Shown: in pieces, positions 9,936-21,545 of the stretch
Layout: the number at the start of each line of letters is the position of its first letter
How positions within the stretch are numbered: the stretch's first letter is position 1
DNA from: Anthonomus grandis grandis
Lineage: Eukaryota; Arthropoda; Insecta; Coleoptera; Curculionidae
Direction of reading: 5' to 3'
Assembly (NCBI RefSeq): GCF_022605725.1
Contig: NC_065549.1
Span: 42,051,690 to 42,115,689, forward strand
Length of the DNA: 64,000 nucleotides
The notes under the pieces: generated by a model
The model's input: the letters and a program-made list of their open reading frames with translations, nothing else
What the model was told of the DNA's origin: nothing
The model's database searches: none
Program-made: the position numbers and the translations under genes

Positions 9936-12058
9936 AAAACCAAGTAATCAATCTGGACTTCTAGATACTGACTGTGATAGGGATTCTTTTTTATAGATAA
10001 ATACACAGAAGATGAAGCTCACTCACATTCTATTAATAACATTGAAAATAAGCATGTGAAAAGTTTCAGTAGTTTTATTTTAAATATACAGTCTCTAAGA
10101 AATAAAATGGACGAGCTTCATCTTCTACTTGATTCATGTGATTTTCCTGATATTGTATTATTAACTGAGCACTGGTTAAAGCCTAACGAATGTTTCTTAA
10201 TATCTGATTATATTCCTATATCAATTTTTTGTCGGCAACACTCCATACATGGAGGAACAGCTATTTTAGTTAAACAAACAATTGAAGCTTTTTTCTGTAA
10301 AATTAATAAGTATGATAGCTTTCTGTTGGAGAAGGTTTTTGAATTCTCCCTTTGTTTTTGTAAGCGATTTAATTTATATGTTCTTTGTGTTTATAGACCA
10401 CCCACAGGAGATATTGGTATGTTCCTGGACAAACTTGATTCTCTATTATCCCAATTGTCTCTACACTCCATAGTTATATTGGCTGGTGACTTTAATATTA
10501 ACTTCACTGATGTAAGCTTGCCATCATATCATACATCCCTTTTAAGTATATTGGAATCTTATGACTTGAAGATGCATGTTCTTTCACCCACACATATAAC
10601 ATCCTCATCTGCAACTACTATTGATTATTTGTGTACAAATTTAAATGATGTGTCATGTAGAGTACTCTCATCTGGTATTTCTGACCATGAAGCCATTCTT
10701 GCTAGGATTCCATGCAACACTGTATTTCCTTCATCTCATTATATAGGAAGAATTTTCAGCAGAGCAAATTTTAATGCTTTTTCTTCTACTGCAGCTTTGG
10801 TTAATTGGAATGCCGTTGAAATGGCTCCTGACTCGTTTACTTTGTTATTTCATGTGCTATGTGACAAGATCAATCAGTGTTTTCCTAAAAAGAGGCTTAA
10901 AATGAAAAATAGAAAACCATGGGTCACAGCAGGCCTCAGAACTTCAGCTAAAAACCTCCGTTTTTTGGCTAAGCTGTGCAAGTTTACAACTAATGCAAAC
11001 ATTATTCTTTATCATCAGAAATATCGTAGTCTATATAGAAAGACGATAAAAGCAGCTAAGGTTAAATATTATAGTGACCGCTTGAATATGTCCTCAAATA
11101 GGCAGAGAGAATGTTGGTCAATTATAAATGACTTCAGGCATTCTCACAAGAAAGTTTCAGAACCAGAAGTAAGACCAAATAGTTTAAATGATTATTACTG
11201 TAATATTCCTCATTTATTGCTCAAGGATGTGAATACTAATATTGATCCTTTGCATTATATTCAACAAGTGTCAGTTCAAAATTCTTTTTTCTTTTATCCT
11301 GTTAGCCTTACTGATGTTAGAGATGCAATTAAAAGCTTAAAAAACCATAAATCAGCTGGAGCTGATGGAATATCATCAAAATTACTACTCCTTTTGCCTG
11401 ACTCAGCATTGAATGCCTTAGCTTCTGCCATAAACAATTCCTTTCATAATGGCATCTTTCCAGCATGTTTGAAGGAAGCAGTGGTTATCCCTCTTTATAA
11501 GGGTGGAGATGTGAGTGAGCCTTGTAATTTCCGTCCAATTTCTATATTGTCTACCCTCTCCAAGATAGTTGAAAAACTTGCAAAAATCAGAATTTTATCT
11601 TTTTTGCAACATAATTGCATTTTATCTGCAAATCAGTTTGGATTTCAAACGGGAAAAGGGACTCATGACGCTGTTTTCGGCTTTTTGGAGAGTGTCTATG
11701 TGTCCTTAAATTCTGGAGAGTCCGCGGCGGCAGTGTTTTGCGATTTATCCAAGGCATTTGATTGTGTAGATCATGGAATACTGTCAAATATTTTAATTTA
11801 CTTCTTCTAAATTCTGTTTTATTGACAGCTTTACTTATTTTTTAATGAAATTTATCAAAAAGATGCTTTTTTTTTCTCAATCTGTTTTGTTATGATTAAT
11901 TTTGGTAATGTGTGTAAATGTTATGGTAAAGTGTTTTAGATGTTATGTTTGTTTGAAATTTGAAATTTAAAGTAAATTTGGATTTTTTTAGTTTTTAGGA
12001 TGCTTGTACACAAGATTTTGTTGTCTTACGTAATATAGCACATTTTCTTTCTTTCTAT
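9936..12058 (+). mobile_element. LINE B, nested in LINE A, with a deletion in the RT
   Basis: 5'-truncated relative of LINE C. Its left edge matches C just upstream of the ORF2 start. Its right edge is the family 3' end (GGATGCTTGTACACAAGATT and a CTTTCTTTCTA tail at 12045-12058). Coding runs to 11810, then about half the reverse transcriptase and part of the 3' UTR are missing. LINE A resumes immediately after at about 12062 with its RT linker, which fixes the order of events: A first, B later. No clean target-site duplication could be read. Confidence 0.85.
10056..11810 (+). pseudogene. LINE B ORF2, endonuclease plus partial reverse transcriptase
   Basis: One open frame of 584 aa. Endonuclease: ILNIQSLRNKMDELHLLLD (residues about 8-27), LLTEHWLKP, GGTAILVKQ, YRPPTGDIGMFLDKL, LAGDFNINF, SGISDHEAI. 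RT: HKSAGADGISSKLL, KEAVVIPLYKGGD, NFRPISILSTLSKIVEKL, QFGFQTGKGTHDA, VFCDLSKAFDCVDHGIL (which carries the first catalytic Asp). It then stops in unrelated residues NILIYFF at a deletion. The YADD/FADD box is therefore absent, so it cannot encode an active RT even though the frame is clean. A shorter start further downstream would not change this. Confidence 0.8.
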
Positions 12059-13990
12059 TAACGAATGTAGGCAGTCTTCTCGTCGGCGGTTGGTTGAATC
12101 GGACTTGGGGCCCGATGATTTCAATGACTATTTTTCTAATACTGCTGAGAAGTTACTGGAAGCAGTTCCCAGTGACGGCGATCCATTGCAGTATCTTAAT
12201 CGGAATGCTATCAACCAATCATTCTTTTTCCACCCTGTGAGGTCCTTTAAATAATTCAGTGCTTGAAGAATCATAGGTCTTCGGGTTCCGATGGTATCTC
12301 TTCACGTCTGCTGTCACTTCTGCCTGCGAGCGCTTTAGGTGCTTTGGTTTGGGCAATCAATCAGTCATTTCTTCAGGGCGAGTTCCCATCCTGTTTAAAG
12401 GAAGCTATAATTATCCCTCTTCATAAGGGTGGTAGCTTGGACCGACCCTCTAACTTCCGTCCCATATCAATTTTGTCTACCCTCTCAAAGGTTCTTGAGC
12501 AGCTTGCAAAAAAGAGAGTTGTCTCTTTTTTGACCAAGTACAATGTGCTGTCCCCTGATCAGTATGGATTTCAGTCATCTAAGGGCACGCAGGATGCCAT
12601 TTTCAGATTCTTGGAGAGTGTGTATCTATCTATGAACTCCAAGGAGGCTGCAGGAGCGGTGTTCTGTGATATGTCCAAGGCCTTCGTTTGTGTGGATCAT
12701 GGAATACTGCTGTCAAAGCTTGATTTTTACGGATTTAGGGGAGTGGTTTGGAATAGTTGCAGTCATACCTGTCTGGCCGCACCCAGAGGGTGGTTGCATC
12801 TGGATTTTGGTCAGGGATAGCACATCTTAAATGTGGTGTACCTCAAGGGTCAGTGTTGGGTCCTATTCTATTTTTATTATACGTTAATGACTTAAGCTCT
12901 CTATCACTGCATGGACTAGTGGTTCAGTTTGCCGATGATACTACAATTCTGTGGCATAACAAAGATCAAAAAGTAGTCAGATCTCGCATAGTAGAAAACC
13001 TTCACAAAATTAAAGAGTGGTGCATCTGCAATCAGCTTGTATTCAATGTTGATAAGACTTTTGTTCTGGGCTTTAAGTGTAATGTAGAGGGTTTTTTGTT
13101 TGATGAGCAGAGCCCACTACATGGTAGGGATTATTGTCGATTTCTCGGCCTCTTCATTGAGTTTAAGGTTTGACAACCACGTTTTGGGCCTCGCTGCAAA
13201 ACTTTCTTCTGGTTGTTTTGCAGTCAGGGTTGCCAGGCATGAGTTGGAGGGGTTGTTTGCTCGTTCAGTTTATTTCGCCTTAATAGACTCTTATATCCGT
13301 TATGGGTTGCCATTTTGGGGATTGTGCTCCAAGGGACTCTTAACATAATTTTTCCTATTCAGAAAAAAGCATTAAGGTATCTGTGTGGTGTTGGTCTGAG
13401 AGCCTCTTGTAAACCTCTTTTTGTAGCTGAAAGAATTTTAATAGTTTTCTAACTCTTTATATTGGAAACTGCAACACTCATACATAAGTCCACCATCCTG
13501 CACCAGTCATAATACTCGTCAAGTGGGCAACTTATCTCTTCCAATCCCCACCTCCTCACTTACAAGAAACTCTCTTATATTTATTAGTCGTAAAATATTT
13601 AATTATGTTCCTTTTTCGATTAGGACTGTTACAGACCTTAAAAAGTTTAGGAGAGAACTAAATAAATTAATCTTACCAAAAGCTTACTACAGCATTGAAG
13701 AGTATTTTAACGACTCATTTTAATATTTAAAATTAATTATATACCTGTTGATCAGATTTATTTTATTTATTAATTTTTTTTATTATTCTTGTGTTATGTT
13801 GGTTCTCGCCTTTTCTTTTCTTCTTTTTTGGTTTTTTCTTTGATTATATAAAATATGCTTCTATGTACAATCAAAATCGATTCTGTATTCTGTTTTTGTC
13901 CTGTATCCTGTATACCCAAATAAATACTTGTATTATAAATTCTAGGATTAGGAAGCCTTTAGCACAAATTTGTAAACTTAGCAAATAAAC
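12059..13990 (+). mobile_element. LINE A, 3' half (reverse transcriptase and tail)
   Basis: Resumes with the RT linker (LVESDLGPDDFNDYFSNTAE) and continues in broken frames. 12263-12820 gives SGSDGISSRLL, KEAIIIPLHKGG, NFRPISILSTLSKV and AVFCDMSKAFVCVDHGI. 12757-13173 gives LKCGVPQGSVLGPILFLLYV and VVQFADDTTILW (active-site box). 13523-13723 gives LPIPTSSLTRNSL and then KKFRRELNKLI, with the stop at 13721-13723. The 3' UTR runs to about 13990 (AATAAACTATATTTTGACTC). At least five frame changes or stops. The 3' UTR differs from that of LINEs B and C, so A is a related but separate family. Confidence 0.82.
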
Positions 13991-14226
13991 TATATTTTGA
14001 CTCGACAATTTAGAAATATTTAGAATTTTCTTCATTGTTTTTTCCGAAAATGACCAATAATTTCAAGAGAATACTGATAGTCAAGGCAAGTAAATATACA
14101 AATTCTAGAACATTAAAACTATCAGGATTTACAAAAAAATTACCTAAATTGACGCTCAAATTTGGCCCTCAAACAAAATGAAGAATTATTAAAAACTAGA
14201 CACTATAGACAATTCTTTAGTTCTAG
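13991..14226. other. CTU1 intron spacer
   Basis: AT-rich intron sequence between LINE A and the MITE; nothing recognised. Confidence 0.35.
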
Positions 14227-14700
14227 AAAACGAACGAAAAATGATCGAATTTTTAGCAAAATGGGTAGATTTGGATATGTTTTTCACTTAGACTGGAGGA
14301 AAGCCAAATTTTATCACGACGAAGGGGTTATCACGCACTAAGTCACTATGGGACGTGATTAATCATTAGAATAAGCTCGCATTCGATTAATTTTTGTTAG
14401 CGTGTTGGGCTCGGTTGTATTGGATTGGGTTGGGTTAGATTGAGTTGAGTTGGGAGTGTAATTTATCCCAACCCATCTCATCCCAACTTCTCGTAAATGT
14501 TAAGCATTTACAGTTGAAACCTGCTTGTTTTCAAAACTAATCGAATATACGGGTATTCCAATCAATAATAACGTCCAATAGTGAGGGTCTCAACAACACC
14601 CTCGTCTTGATAAAATTTGGCTTCCCGCCACTCTTAGTGAAAAATATATATCCAAATCTACCATTTTGCAAAAAACCCGACAATTTTTCGTTAGTTTTTA
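14227..14700. mobile_element. MITE-like element with inverted repeats of about 105 bp
   Basis: The left arm (14227-14335) contains AAAATGGGTAGATTTGGATA and AAAGCCAAATTTTATCA. The right arm (about 14597-14697) carries the same phrases inverted (TGATAAAATTTGG and TCCAAATCTACCATTTT). The arms differ by scattered substitutions and small gaps. The middle holds a second, smaller inverted repeat of GTTGGG/CCCAAC units (14410-14485). There is no coding capacity. A target duplication could not be fixed. Confidence 0.7.
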
Positions 14701-15398
14701 CAAAAGCCGCTAAGCTGCAGAATTACCAAAAATAATAAACTAAACATAAGTAGAACACATAAACTAACTAAACAACTGAAGCTACAAAATAACATCAAAT
14801 CAGTACAAAAACTGAGAATAATTAGAATTTGGCTCTGTATAAGTTGATCCTTTTGGAGGCCATGGAGGCCACAGGGTGATTCAATTTATACTGATTTTTA
14901 CAAGATATATTTTCAGATCTCACAAATTAAAGACAAACATTCCAAAGTCATCATACATGTGCATAACTCATAGATATTTTAATACCAATAATGTGCCAAT
15001 AATATTTGAGAGTAAACTTAAGGTTTTATATTGACAGTCAACTATTATTGTGGACTCAACATAAAGACCATATTCTTGAAAAAAAAAGAAGGTCTCTGAA
15101 ATCTAATAAGAAAATATATGATTTTTCTTATTTTTTTTTTGTGATGTCAAAAACTTTATAAAATAAGATATTTCTATTTACCTTACCTATAATTGAGTAA
15201 TATTAATACGATTTTATTTGAAATTTTGTAATAAAGCTTTTTTATCAAAATAATTGTAATAAAATTAATGAGGTATTGGGGGGTAGGAAAATATTTGTGT
15301 TGATAAGAACTTTTGTCATATTTGATCAATAATTGCATTTATTAAGCCTTACACTAACCTGTGAATTAATCTGTATGTGATTAATATATCCTACTTAC
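14701..15398. other. CTU1 intron 4 spacer
   Basis: AT-rich, no readable protein. ACAGGGTGATTCAATTTAT near 14871 looks like a Tc1/IS630 terminal repeat, but no partner end was found. Confidence 0.35.
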
Positions 15399-15603
15399 CT
15401 GACTGAATAATATTCATAATTGTACTGGGATCAATTTTTTCCAAATCTTTTAAAAGCATTCTGGCGTGGCCTCTATAAGCATTTGGAGCAAAAACACACT
15501 CTGTCGAAAAATAAACTAATTTTCGAAAATAGGCATACATAACTATTTCTTTTTCAAACGTGTATTTTAATGGTTTCACTCTTGGGATACCATCACCACT
15601 GTC
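15399..15603 (-). CDS. CTU1: CTU1, exon 4
   Basis: The acceptor AG is at 15604-15605 and the donor GTAAGT at 15393-15398; 205 bases, phase 0 in and phase 1 out. It reads DSGDGIPRVKPLKYTFEKE and then YFSTECVFAPNAYRGHAR. Cys231 of the STEC motif is the second conserved catalytic-site cysteine of the TtuA/Ncs6 family. The exon ends with KDLEKIDPSTIMNIIQSG, as in CTU1 of other animals. Confidence 0.93.
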
Positions 15604-15874
15604 CTAAAATAAATAATTTAAATAAATAGATGGAGGCATTCATGTGGAAATGTTAACAATAATTTATATATTTGTAATAATGATTTCATTTAAAATTAAT
15701 TTCAAATTAGGAAAAGTAAATAAAATTACATATATGTATACCTAAGTCCCTTGTTGAATAGGATAGATGTGCAAATTAGACCATTGAAAATTATTTTATT
15801 TTAAGGGACTTTGTTATTATAACTGGCTGTATAATATGTAAAAAATATTGGAAAAACAAACTAAAAAATTATTC
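15604..15874. other. CTU1 intron 3 spacer
   Basis: Short AT-rich stretch between exon 4 and the LINE D tail; nothing recognised. Confidence 0.35.
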
Positions 15875-17585
15875 TCAAACTCAAACTCAAAAATGCTTTA
15901 TTGTCAATATAAACATAGAAGTTGTAGACAAAGCCAATAGACTGTACAAAGGAATAAAAACGAGAAACTAATTTAAAATAAAATGAAATTATATAAAACT
16001 TTGAAAAATACTTAAATGCTAATCATTGAAAAATTCACCTAAACTATAGTACACTTTACTAGCAAGAAATATTTTCGTCCTTGTACGTAGGCTTTTTTCA
16101 GTCTTAAGTCGTCTTATTTCTAGTGGAAGTTTATTAAACAGCTTTCTACCTCCATATATGATAGAGTTAATTACGGACAAGTTCAAAATGAGGAATGGAC
16201 TTACAAAAAGCAGGCGACATGAGTCACGAGGCTTGACCCCACATAGATATCTAATGTAATGGCCCTTTTCTGGAGTACAAACACTGAACTAAAAAGTGAA
16301 TTTGAACATGAACCCCAAAAGCAAATGCCATATCGAAGGTGCGACTCGATAATCGCGAAGTATGCAGATCTGGTGATGGAGAAATTAAGACTGGTGGCTA
16401 TAACCCTTAGGGCGTAGCAGCCTGATGAGACTTTTCTACATACATTCACAATATGGTCTTCAAATTTAAAATACTTGTCTATGGAAAGACCCAAAAACTT
16501 ACTGAACGGTGGCATGGTGATGGCTTCGTTATTTAAACATGTATTATTTGTATTACATTTAAAATTAAGGATATTTGTTTTGGAAACATTAAATGTCAAA
16601 AAATTTGCATCACACCAGTCTTTTATTTTTAACAAATCTGCACGTATATTGGCCTCCATTTGAGAAACATCAGAGTCGTGCCAGAGGATGGTGGTATCAT
16701 CGGCAAACAATGTAAATTTGCCAGTTACCTGAAGTTGTGGCAGATCGTTCACATAAATAAGAAAAAGTAAAGGGCCAAGTACTGATCCTTGCGGAATACC
16801 CACATTTATATTAAGTTCCTTAGAGATACCAACATTAAATTTGACAGCCTGGACACGATTTGATAAGTAGGAACGAAACCACTCAAGGGCAGTTTCTCTG
16901 AAACCATAAAGCTCCAGTTTCATCAGCAGCACTCTGTGACTCACACAGTCAAATGCCTTGGACAAGTCACAGAATACCGCTGCTGCAACTTCACCAACAT
17001 TCAGTCGGTTGTACAGGTGCTCTAGAAAGCTAAAGATGCTAACAGACTCACGAAAGCCAAACTGCTGAAGACTCAATAGGCCAAACCTATTTAAAACCAT
17101 CCTCACCTTAACGAGCCGTTCCACTCTCTTGGCTAAAGTAGGCAATAACGCTATAGGTCTAAAGTTAGAAGGACAATCGCGATCGCCACCCTTGTAAAGA
17201 GGAAGAATCATTGCTCTTTTTAACACTCTGAAAAACTCCAGACATAAATGAAAAGTTAATTGACTCGGCCAAGACTTGCAAAGCAACAAGTGGTAAAGCA
17301 GAAAATATTCTAAGAGAAAACCCATCCCAACCTGATGAACTCTTATTCTTAATATTAACCATTAACTGTTTAAGCTCTTCTACACTTGTGGGGGCAAAAA
17401 AGAATGATTCGGCTACTACCACATTGCTGAGATAGCTCCTGGGATCTATTTCTTGTGAGCGATTGGCTGCAAGGTTACTAGCAATATCACAGTAGAAGGA
17501 ATTGAGGACATGGGAATCTAAGGTACTTGGAATAACCAAGACATTATTTTTGCCCCTTAGCTCATTTAAATTGTATCTTAAAATG
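15875..17585 (-). mobile_element. LINE D, 5'-truncated, in CTU1 intron 3
   Basis: Jockey-like, on the same strand as CTU1. From the 5' side it reads NLNELRGKNNVLVIPSTLDS and YLSNVVVAESFFFAPTS, then breaks frame near 17230. It continues LPLYKGGDRDCPSNFRPIAL, FCDLSKAFDCVSHRVLLMKL, GIPQGSVLGPLLFLIYVNDL, FTLFADDTTILW, NVSKTNILNFKCN and IIESHLRYGICFWGSCS. A small deletion removes the region before the closing block (NKLPLEIRRLKTEKS). The frame ends at a TAG (16019-16021). The tail is a GAGTTT-rich end near 15875. Both catalytic boxes (AFD, FADD) persist, but frame breaks make it inactive. Confidence 0.82.
16201..17325 (-). pseudogene. LINE D reverse transcriptase core
   Basis: 374-aa open stretch spanning RT fingers, palm and thumb. 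First Asp in VFCDLSKAFD, GIPQGSVLGP turn, FADD box, and thumb blocks FKCNTNNTCLNN and KFLGLSIDKYFKFEDH. The first 30 or so residues (GFLLEYFLLYHLLL) are out of frame with the true protein, which continues upstream in the frame of 17165-17539. The last 20 residues (DIYVGSSLVTHVACF) are also read out of frame. As expected for a LINE, it has no splice sites. Confidence 0.75.
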
Positions 17586-17933
17586 GATTATTGCTTACAG
17601 GTACTAAAAGAACTCATCTTGGCTTGAAAATTTTAAAAAATATGAACAAAAAACAATATTTAAAATGCTAAATTGAACATTAGCAGCAACTTTATTTCTT
17701 AGACATCAAATTTTATTAAAATTGATAATATTTCAAAAGAAAACTATTTTTTATTAACATCCTGTACTGTCATAAAAAGTACTTCTGTGTTGAAAGATGA
17801 CCTTAGGCTAATAGCATGTTTTATTTGCTAAATCTATAAAAAATTTCAAACAGTGTAGATAAAAAAGTTTTACTTATTACTCATAAAGTAATTTTATAGA
17901 AAAGTTACTGTAGTATCAAATTTAGAAACTTAC
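17586..17933. other. CTU1 intron 3 spacer
   Basis: AT-rich intron sequence between LINE D and exon 3; nothing recognised. Confidence 0.35.
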
Positions 17934-18122
17934 CGTCATAATAGCAGTACACCTACTCAACCTTGCTAAATCACCTCTCAAGATATTCATTAAAACAGTT
18001 TCAGCTATATCATCTGCATTATGTCCTGTGGCTAAACAATCCACTTTCAATAAATTGGCACCCCTGTCCAATGCTTGTCTTCTAAACACTCCACAGAATG
18101 TGCAGTTATTTTTTCTTCCTAT
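17934..18122 (-). CDS. CTU1: CTU1, exon 3
   Basis: 189 bases, 63 codons, phase 0 at both ends (acceptor AG 18123-18124, donor GTAAGT 17928-17933). It reads IGRKNNCTFCGVFRRQALDR; C139 and C142 form the CxxC that binds the catalytic iron-sulfur centre in TtuA-type thiolases. KVDCLATGHNADDIAETVLM (TGHNADD is a strongly conserved family motif) and NILRGDLARLSRCTAI follow. Confidence 0.95.
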
Positions 18123-18239
18123 CTTAAAAAAATATGGTCTAGATCAATCTACTTCATTCCTTATCCTTGTTTTAATTATAAATTGATCTATTTATGGTTT
18201 TATATACACACAGATACTAAAACTAGAAAAAAATTAGTG

Positions 18240-20196
18240 GTCAACACCAGGATTATGATGAATTTGTATTGTTGAGACAACAATGTGAGTACTTAAGAGA
18301 GTTGTGCTATCAACAATACATTAATAAGGTGGAAATGAATCTCACTGGCAATCCAAGGTACTTCTGGTCATATATTCAAAATAAAAGAACTGGTTTTAGT
18401 CTTCCCTCCAGAATGACATACAATAACAGGTTTGTATGAATATCTCGGATACTGCAGATATGTTTGCAGAATACTTTTCATCCGTCTATTCGGATGAGCA
18501 AGTCAATGACATACCATCTTTTGATTTTGATAAATCAATTTGTCTGAGCACTTTAACTCTGTCAATGCAGGATGTTTATGAGGTTATTACTTCCTCTAAG
18601 AATAAGCTCTGCGCTGGACCAGATGGGATTCTCGCATTCTTCCTAGAGAAATGTGTTTGTGTTCTTACGAAACCAATACTGTTCATTTTTAACAAATCGC
18701 TAGGTACTGGTTCTTATCCCACTCTCTGGAAGAGAAGTTTTCTAAAACCCATTTTTAAATCTGGTAGTAGAAATGAAATTTCCAATTATCGGGCTGTATG
18801 TAACCAATCTGAGTTGCCAAAGCTACTTGACTGCCTGGTCAGTCATAGGATTGCCTGGAGTTTTAAATCTTTATTTAATCCTGAGCAATTTGGATTTATA
18901 AAAGGCAGATCTACTGATGCTAATTTGGTGCTGTATGTCAACTACCTCTACCTCTGCTTGGAGAAGGGACTTCACGTTGACTCAATATATACAGATTTTT
19001 CGAAGGCTTTTGATAGGGTTAACCATGGGATACTCTTGCAGAAGCTTAGGGCTTTAGGTATTGTGGAGCCTCTTCTTCAGTGGATCTCGGGATTCATCAG
19101 AGGTAGAATCCAGATTGTTAATCTTGGAGGTACATGTTCCTCTGAAATTTTGGTACCATCTGGGGTGCCACAGGGCTCTCACTCAGGTCCTGTTTTGTTT
19201 TGCCTCTTTTTTATTTATTTAGTTTGGAAACTTGACAATTGTCATGTGCTAATGTTTGCTGATGATGTGAAGCTATTTAGGCTTATCACATCTCTTTCTG
19301 ATGCTGTGCTCCTGCAAAAAGACCTCAATTTGTTCTTTGATTGGTGCCACTTGAATAGAATGTCCCTTAATATCAATAAGTGCCATAAGATTACTTTTTC
19401 TAAGCAAAGAAATCCTATTGCTTTTCTTTATAAAATAAATAATGTAGCAATTGGTGTCAAAACAGAGGTTTCTGACTTAGGAATATTTATTGACTCCAGG
19501 TTGCCTTTGAAAATCACATCAATCAGGTGACTGGTAGGGCAATGAAAATGCTGGGTTTTATCCAACGCTCTACAACTGATTTGTCTTTGTTTACTTTTAG
19601 ATTACTTTATTGTTCTCTTGTTAGGCCCAGCTTGGAGTATGGCTCAATTGTGTGGTCCCCGTCATATAACTGCTATATTGAGCAGATTGAAAAAACTCAA
19701 AATAAATTTTTAAGGGTGGCTGCTTTTAGATGTGGTTACAGGAGACAGGAGTATTACTATCAGTGGGTCAGGGATAACCTGAACTTACCCACATTAGAGT
19801 CACGAAGAACATTACTCGACTTATGTTTTATGCATAAGGTTTTAAATGCTACTATAGATTGTCCCGAGTTATTGTCTCTTTTTAAACTTAGGGTGGCTTC
19901 CAGATTGAATAGACAATCAGAAATATTTTCAGTCCCAATACCAATTATGGCAATAATGAGCCAATTACATGAATGGCTCGAAGTGCTAATGGTCTGTCAG
20001 GACAGATAAACTTTTTTGACTCTAGGATTACATCTTTTAAGGGGCAGTTAAAGAATATTATTTCATAGGGGCTTTAATTAACTCATCTACACCTTTCATT
20101 GATTTATAGATAGTTTTGTATCTGAATATATTATATGTTTGTATGGGTATGCTATGTAACACTTTTGTAAATGGATTCCATAAATAAATAAATAAA
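18240..20196 (+). mobile_element. LINE E, antisense in CTU1 intron 2
   Basis: 5'-truncated in the linker (DYDEFVLLRQQCEYLRELCY, then NPRYFWSYIQNKRTGFSLPS). After a stop near 18437 the RT follows in one 364-aa frame: LCAGPDGILAFFL, LWKRSFLKPIFKSGSRNEIS, YTDFSKAFDRVNHGILLQ, GVPQGSHSGPVLFCLF, MFADDVKLF. A frame change near 19515 leads to 19527-20009, the C-terminal block (LVRPSLEYGSIVWSP). The tail ATAAATAAATAAATAAA ends at about 20196. Both catalytic boxes are present. It differs clearly from A, B, D, F and G. Confidence 0.82.
18436..19530 (+). pseudogene. LINE E reverse transcriptase
   Basis: Open frame holding fingers, palm and thumb of a non-LTR RT, with AFD and FADD catalytic boxes intact. 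The upstream linker lies in the same general reading but ends at a TGA (18437-18439). The protein continues after a +1/-1 change into 19527-20009. It is opposite in strand to CTU1. Not a host gene: no promoter or splice context of its own. Confidence 0.75.
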
Positions 20197-20260
20197 ACAC
20201 CTAGGTACACACAAAAGTAATTTAAATAATAATTTTGCTTCTGCCATTTTAAGTACTTAC

Positions 20261-20611
20261 TTCAGCCACAATTTCATCCATTGTCCATCCATACAGATCT
20301 TTATATGATAAAATTTTCAAAGGCATTCCATAATCATCTCTATTTTGTTTAACTGTATTTAAACTATCATCCCTATAGCCTGTAATTCCTTCATCGATAG
20401 AAAGCAATACAAGGTTAAGATCATAGTTGAATTTCTCATTTAACAATTTCATTACATATGCGAGCACAGTTGAGTCTTTTCCTCCTGAGGCAGCTATCGC
20501 TACTGTTGACCCGGGACGAAAGAGTTTCGTTCTTTGGATGGTAAAATGAATCTCATTCTCAAATGCTTCAAAAAAGCATTCCTTGCACAAAGTGTCTCCA
20601 GTTTTGGGCCT
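20261..20611 (-). CDS. CTU1: CTU1, exon 2 (PP-loop)
   Basis: 351 bases, 117 codons, phase 0 at both ends (acceptor AG 20612-20613, donor GTAAGT 20255-20260). It opens RPKTGDTLCKECFFEAFENE; C24 and C27 complete a four-cysteine zinc site with C4 and C8 of exon 1. SGGKDST at residues 57-63 is the ATP-pyrophosphatase PP-loop that adenylates the tRNA. LLSIDEGITGYRDDSL and LYGWTMDEIVAE follow, conserved in CTU1/Ncs6/ATPBD3. Together the five exons encode about 352 aa, close to 348 in human. Known role: with CTU2 (Ncs2) and URM1 as sulfur carrier, it thiolates U34 of tRNA-Lys, -Glu and -Gln in the cytosol. Confidence 0.96.
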
Positions 20612-20664
20612 CTAAAAATGCATATTGTCATTAAATCTTAAAAATGTACGTCCTGCTGACCTAC

Positions 20665-20709
20665 CTTTAATATAGCGTTTTTTCCACACTTTGTAGAACA
20701 AGGAGGCAT
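20665..20709 (-). CDS. CTU1: CTU1, exon 1 (start)
   Basis: ATG at 20709; 45 bases coding MPPCSTKCGKNAILK, phase 0, donor GTAG at 20661-20664. C4 and C8 pair with C24 and C27 of exon 2. The start is favoured because it is the only in-frame ATG before the splice site, and it matches the short N-terminus of CTU1 proteins. Confidence 0.9.
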
Positions 20710-21545
20710 TTTAAAAATGAAACAATAGGTAATTATAAAAAGTGTACAGATAAAAACAATCTATTTATATTTTCATTTTTTAAATTAAACATAACCTAAA
20801 AAGTCAGACTGTCCTAACACGTGACACGTATGACTCTCATATGACGCGACAAAATTAAATTGACAAGACAATCGTAATGCCTGATTTACATTAAATTCCA
20901 AGAGAAATTATACAGGTTAGAAATTAACATTAATCGTTTGTTAGAATGACAATCCGCATTTTTTTTAATTTGCATGATTTATTGAGTTCCGAATTTCCTA
21001 ATTCTAAAAGTTTTTAAGAATTAAGTCAATTACATGCAAGAAGCGAAGGATAATACCATGGATTACTGCGAAACTGCTAGTTTCAATTAGGAAAAGAGGT
21101 TAATTAAGAATGTGCAAGGAATGTATGACAGCATTGTAATATTAAACAGATACAAAAACTATCGCAAAATACTTGATATACCTAAAAAAGTCCAAATATA
21201 TATATCATAAATCACTAAGGCAAAATACTGCTAATGATCCCATGGAAAGTGGAATAGACAATCTATTGACCATCTATTTGAAAAACTCTTTTATTACAAC
21301 AGTAGGAAAACAGATAAATTGGTAGTTTGCTAAACAGTCAAAAAAGTCAAAATGTATAGTATAGTATTCCCGTAAAGTAAATGTAAAGTAAATGTAAAAG
21401 TAAATGTATAGTATTCCCCAATCAGGAATTTGTCAATAAATATGAACATACATATAATAAAAATAATATATAAAATAATAAATATTAAAAAATTCTAACA
21501 ATGATAAAAAGTCAACACATATTTGGTGGGCAGTATTCACTCTAA
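20710..21545. other. CTU1 upstream region with possible decayed LINE linker
   Basis: An E-box-like CACGTG lies about 110 bp upstream of the CTU1 start (20818-20823). Around 21120-21330 the plus strand reads ILNRYKNYRKILDI and later DNLLTIYLKNSFITTVGK in changing frames, which resembles the endonuclease-RT linker of a LINE. This is weak. A small tandem repeat of AAAGTAAATGT units is at 21373-21410. Confidence 0.35.

Noticed and set aside
14415..14490. G-quadruplex-like GTTGGG run
   Set aside because: G runs are mostly two or three long and form an inverted repeat with CCCAAC; the MITE explains it.
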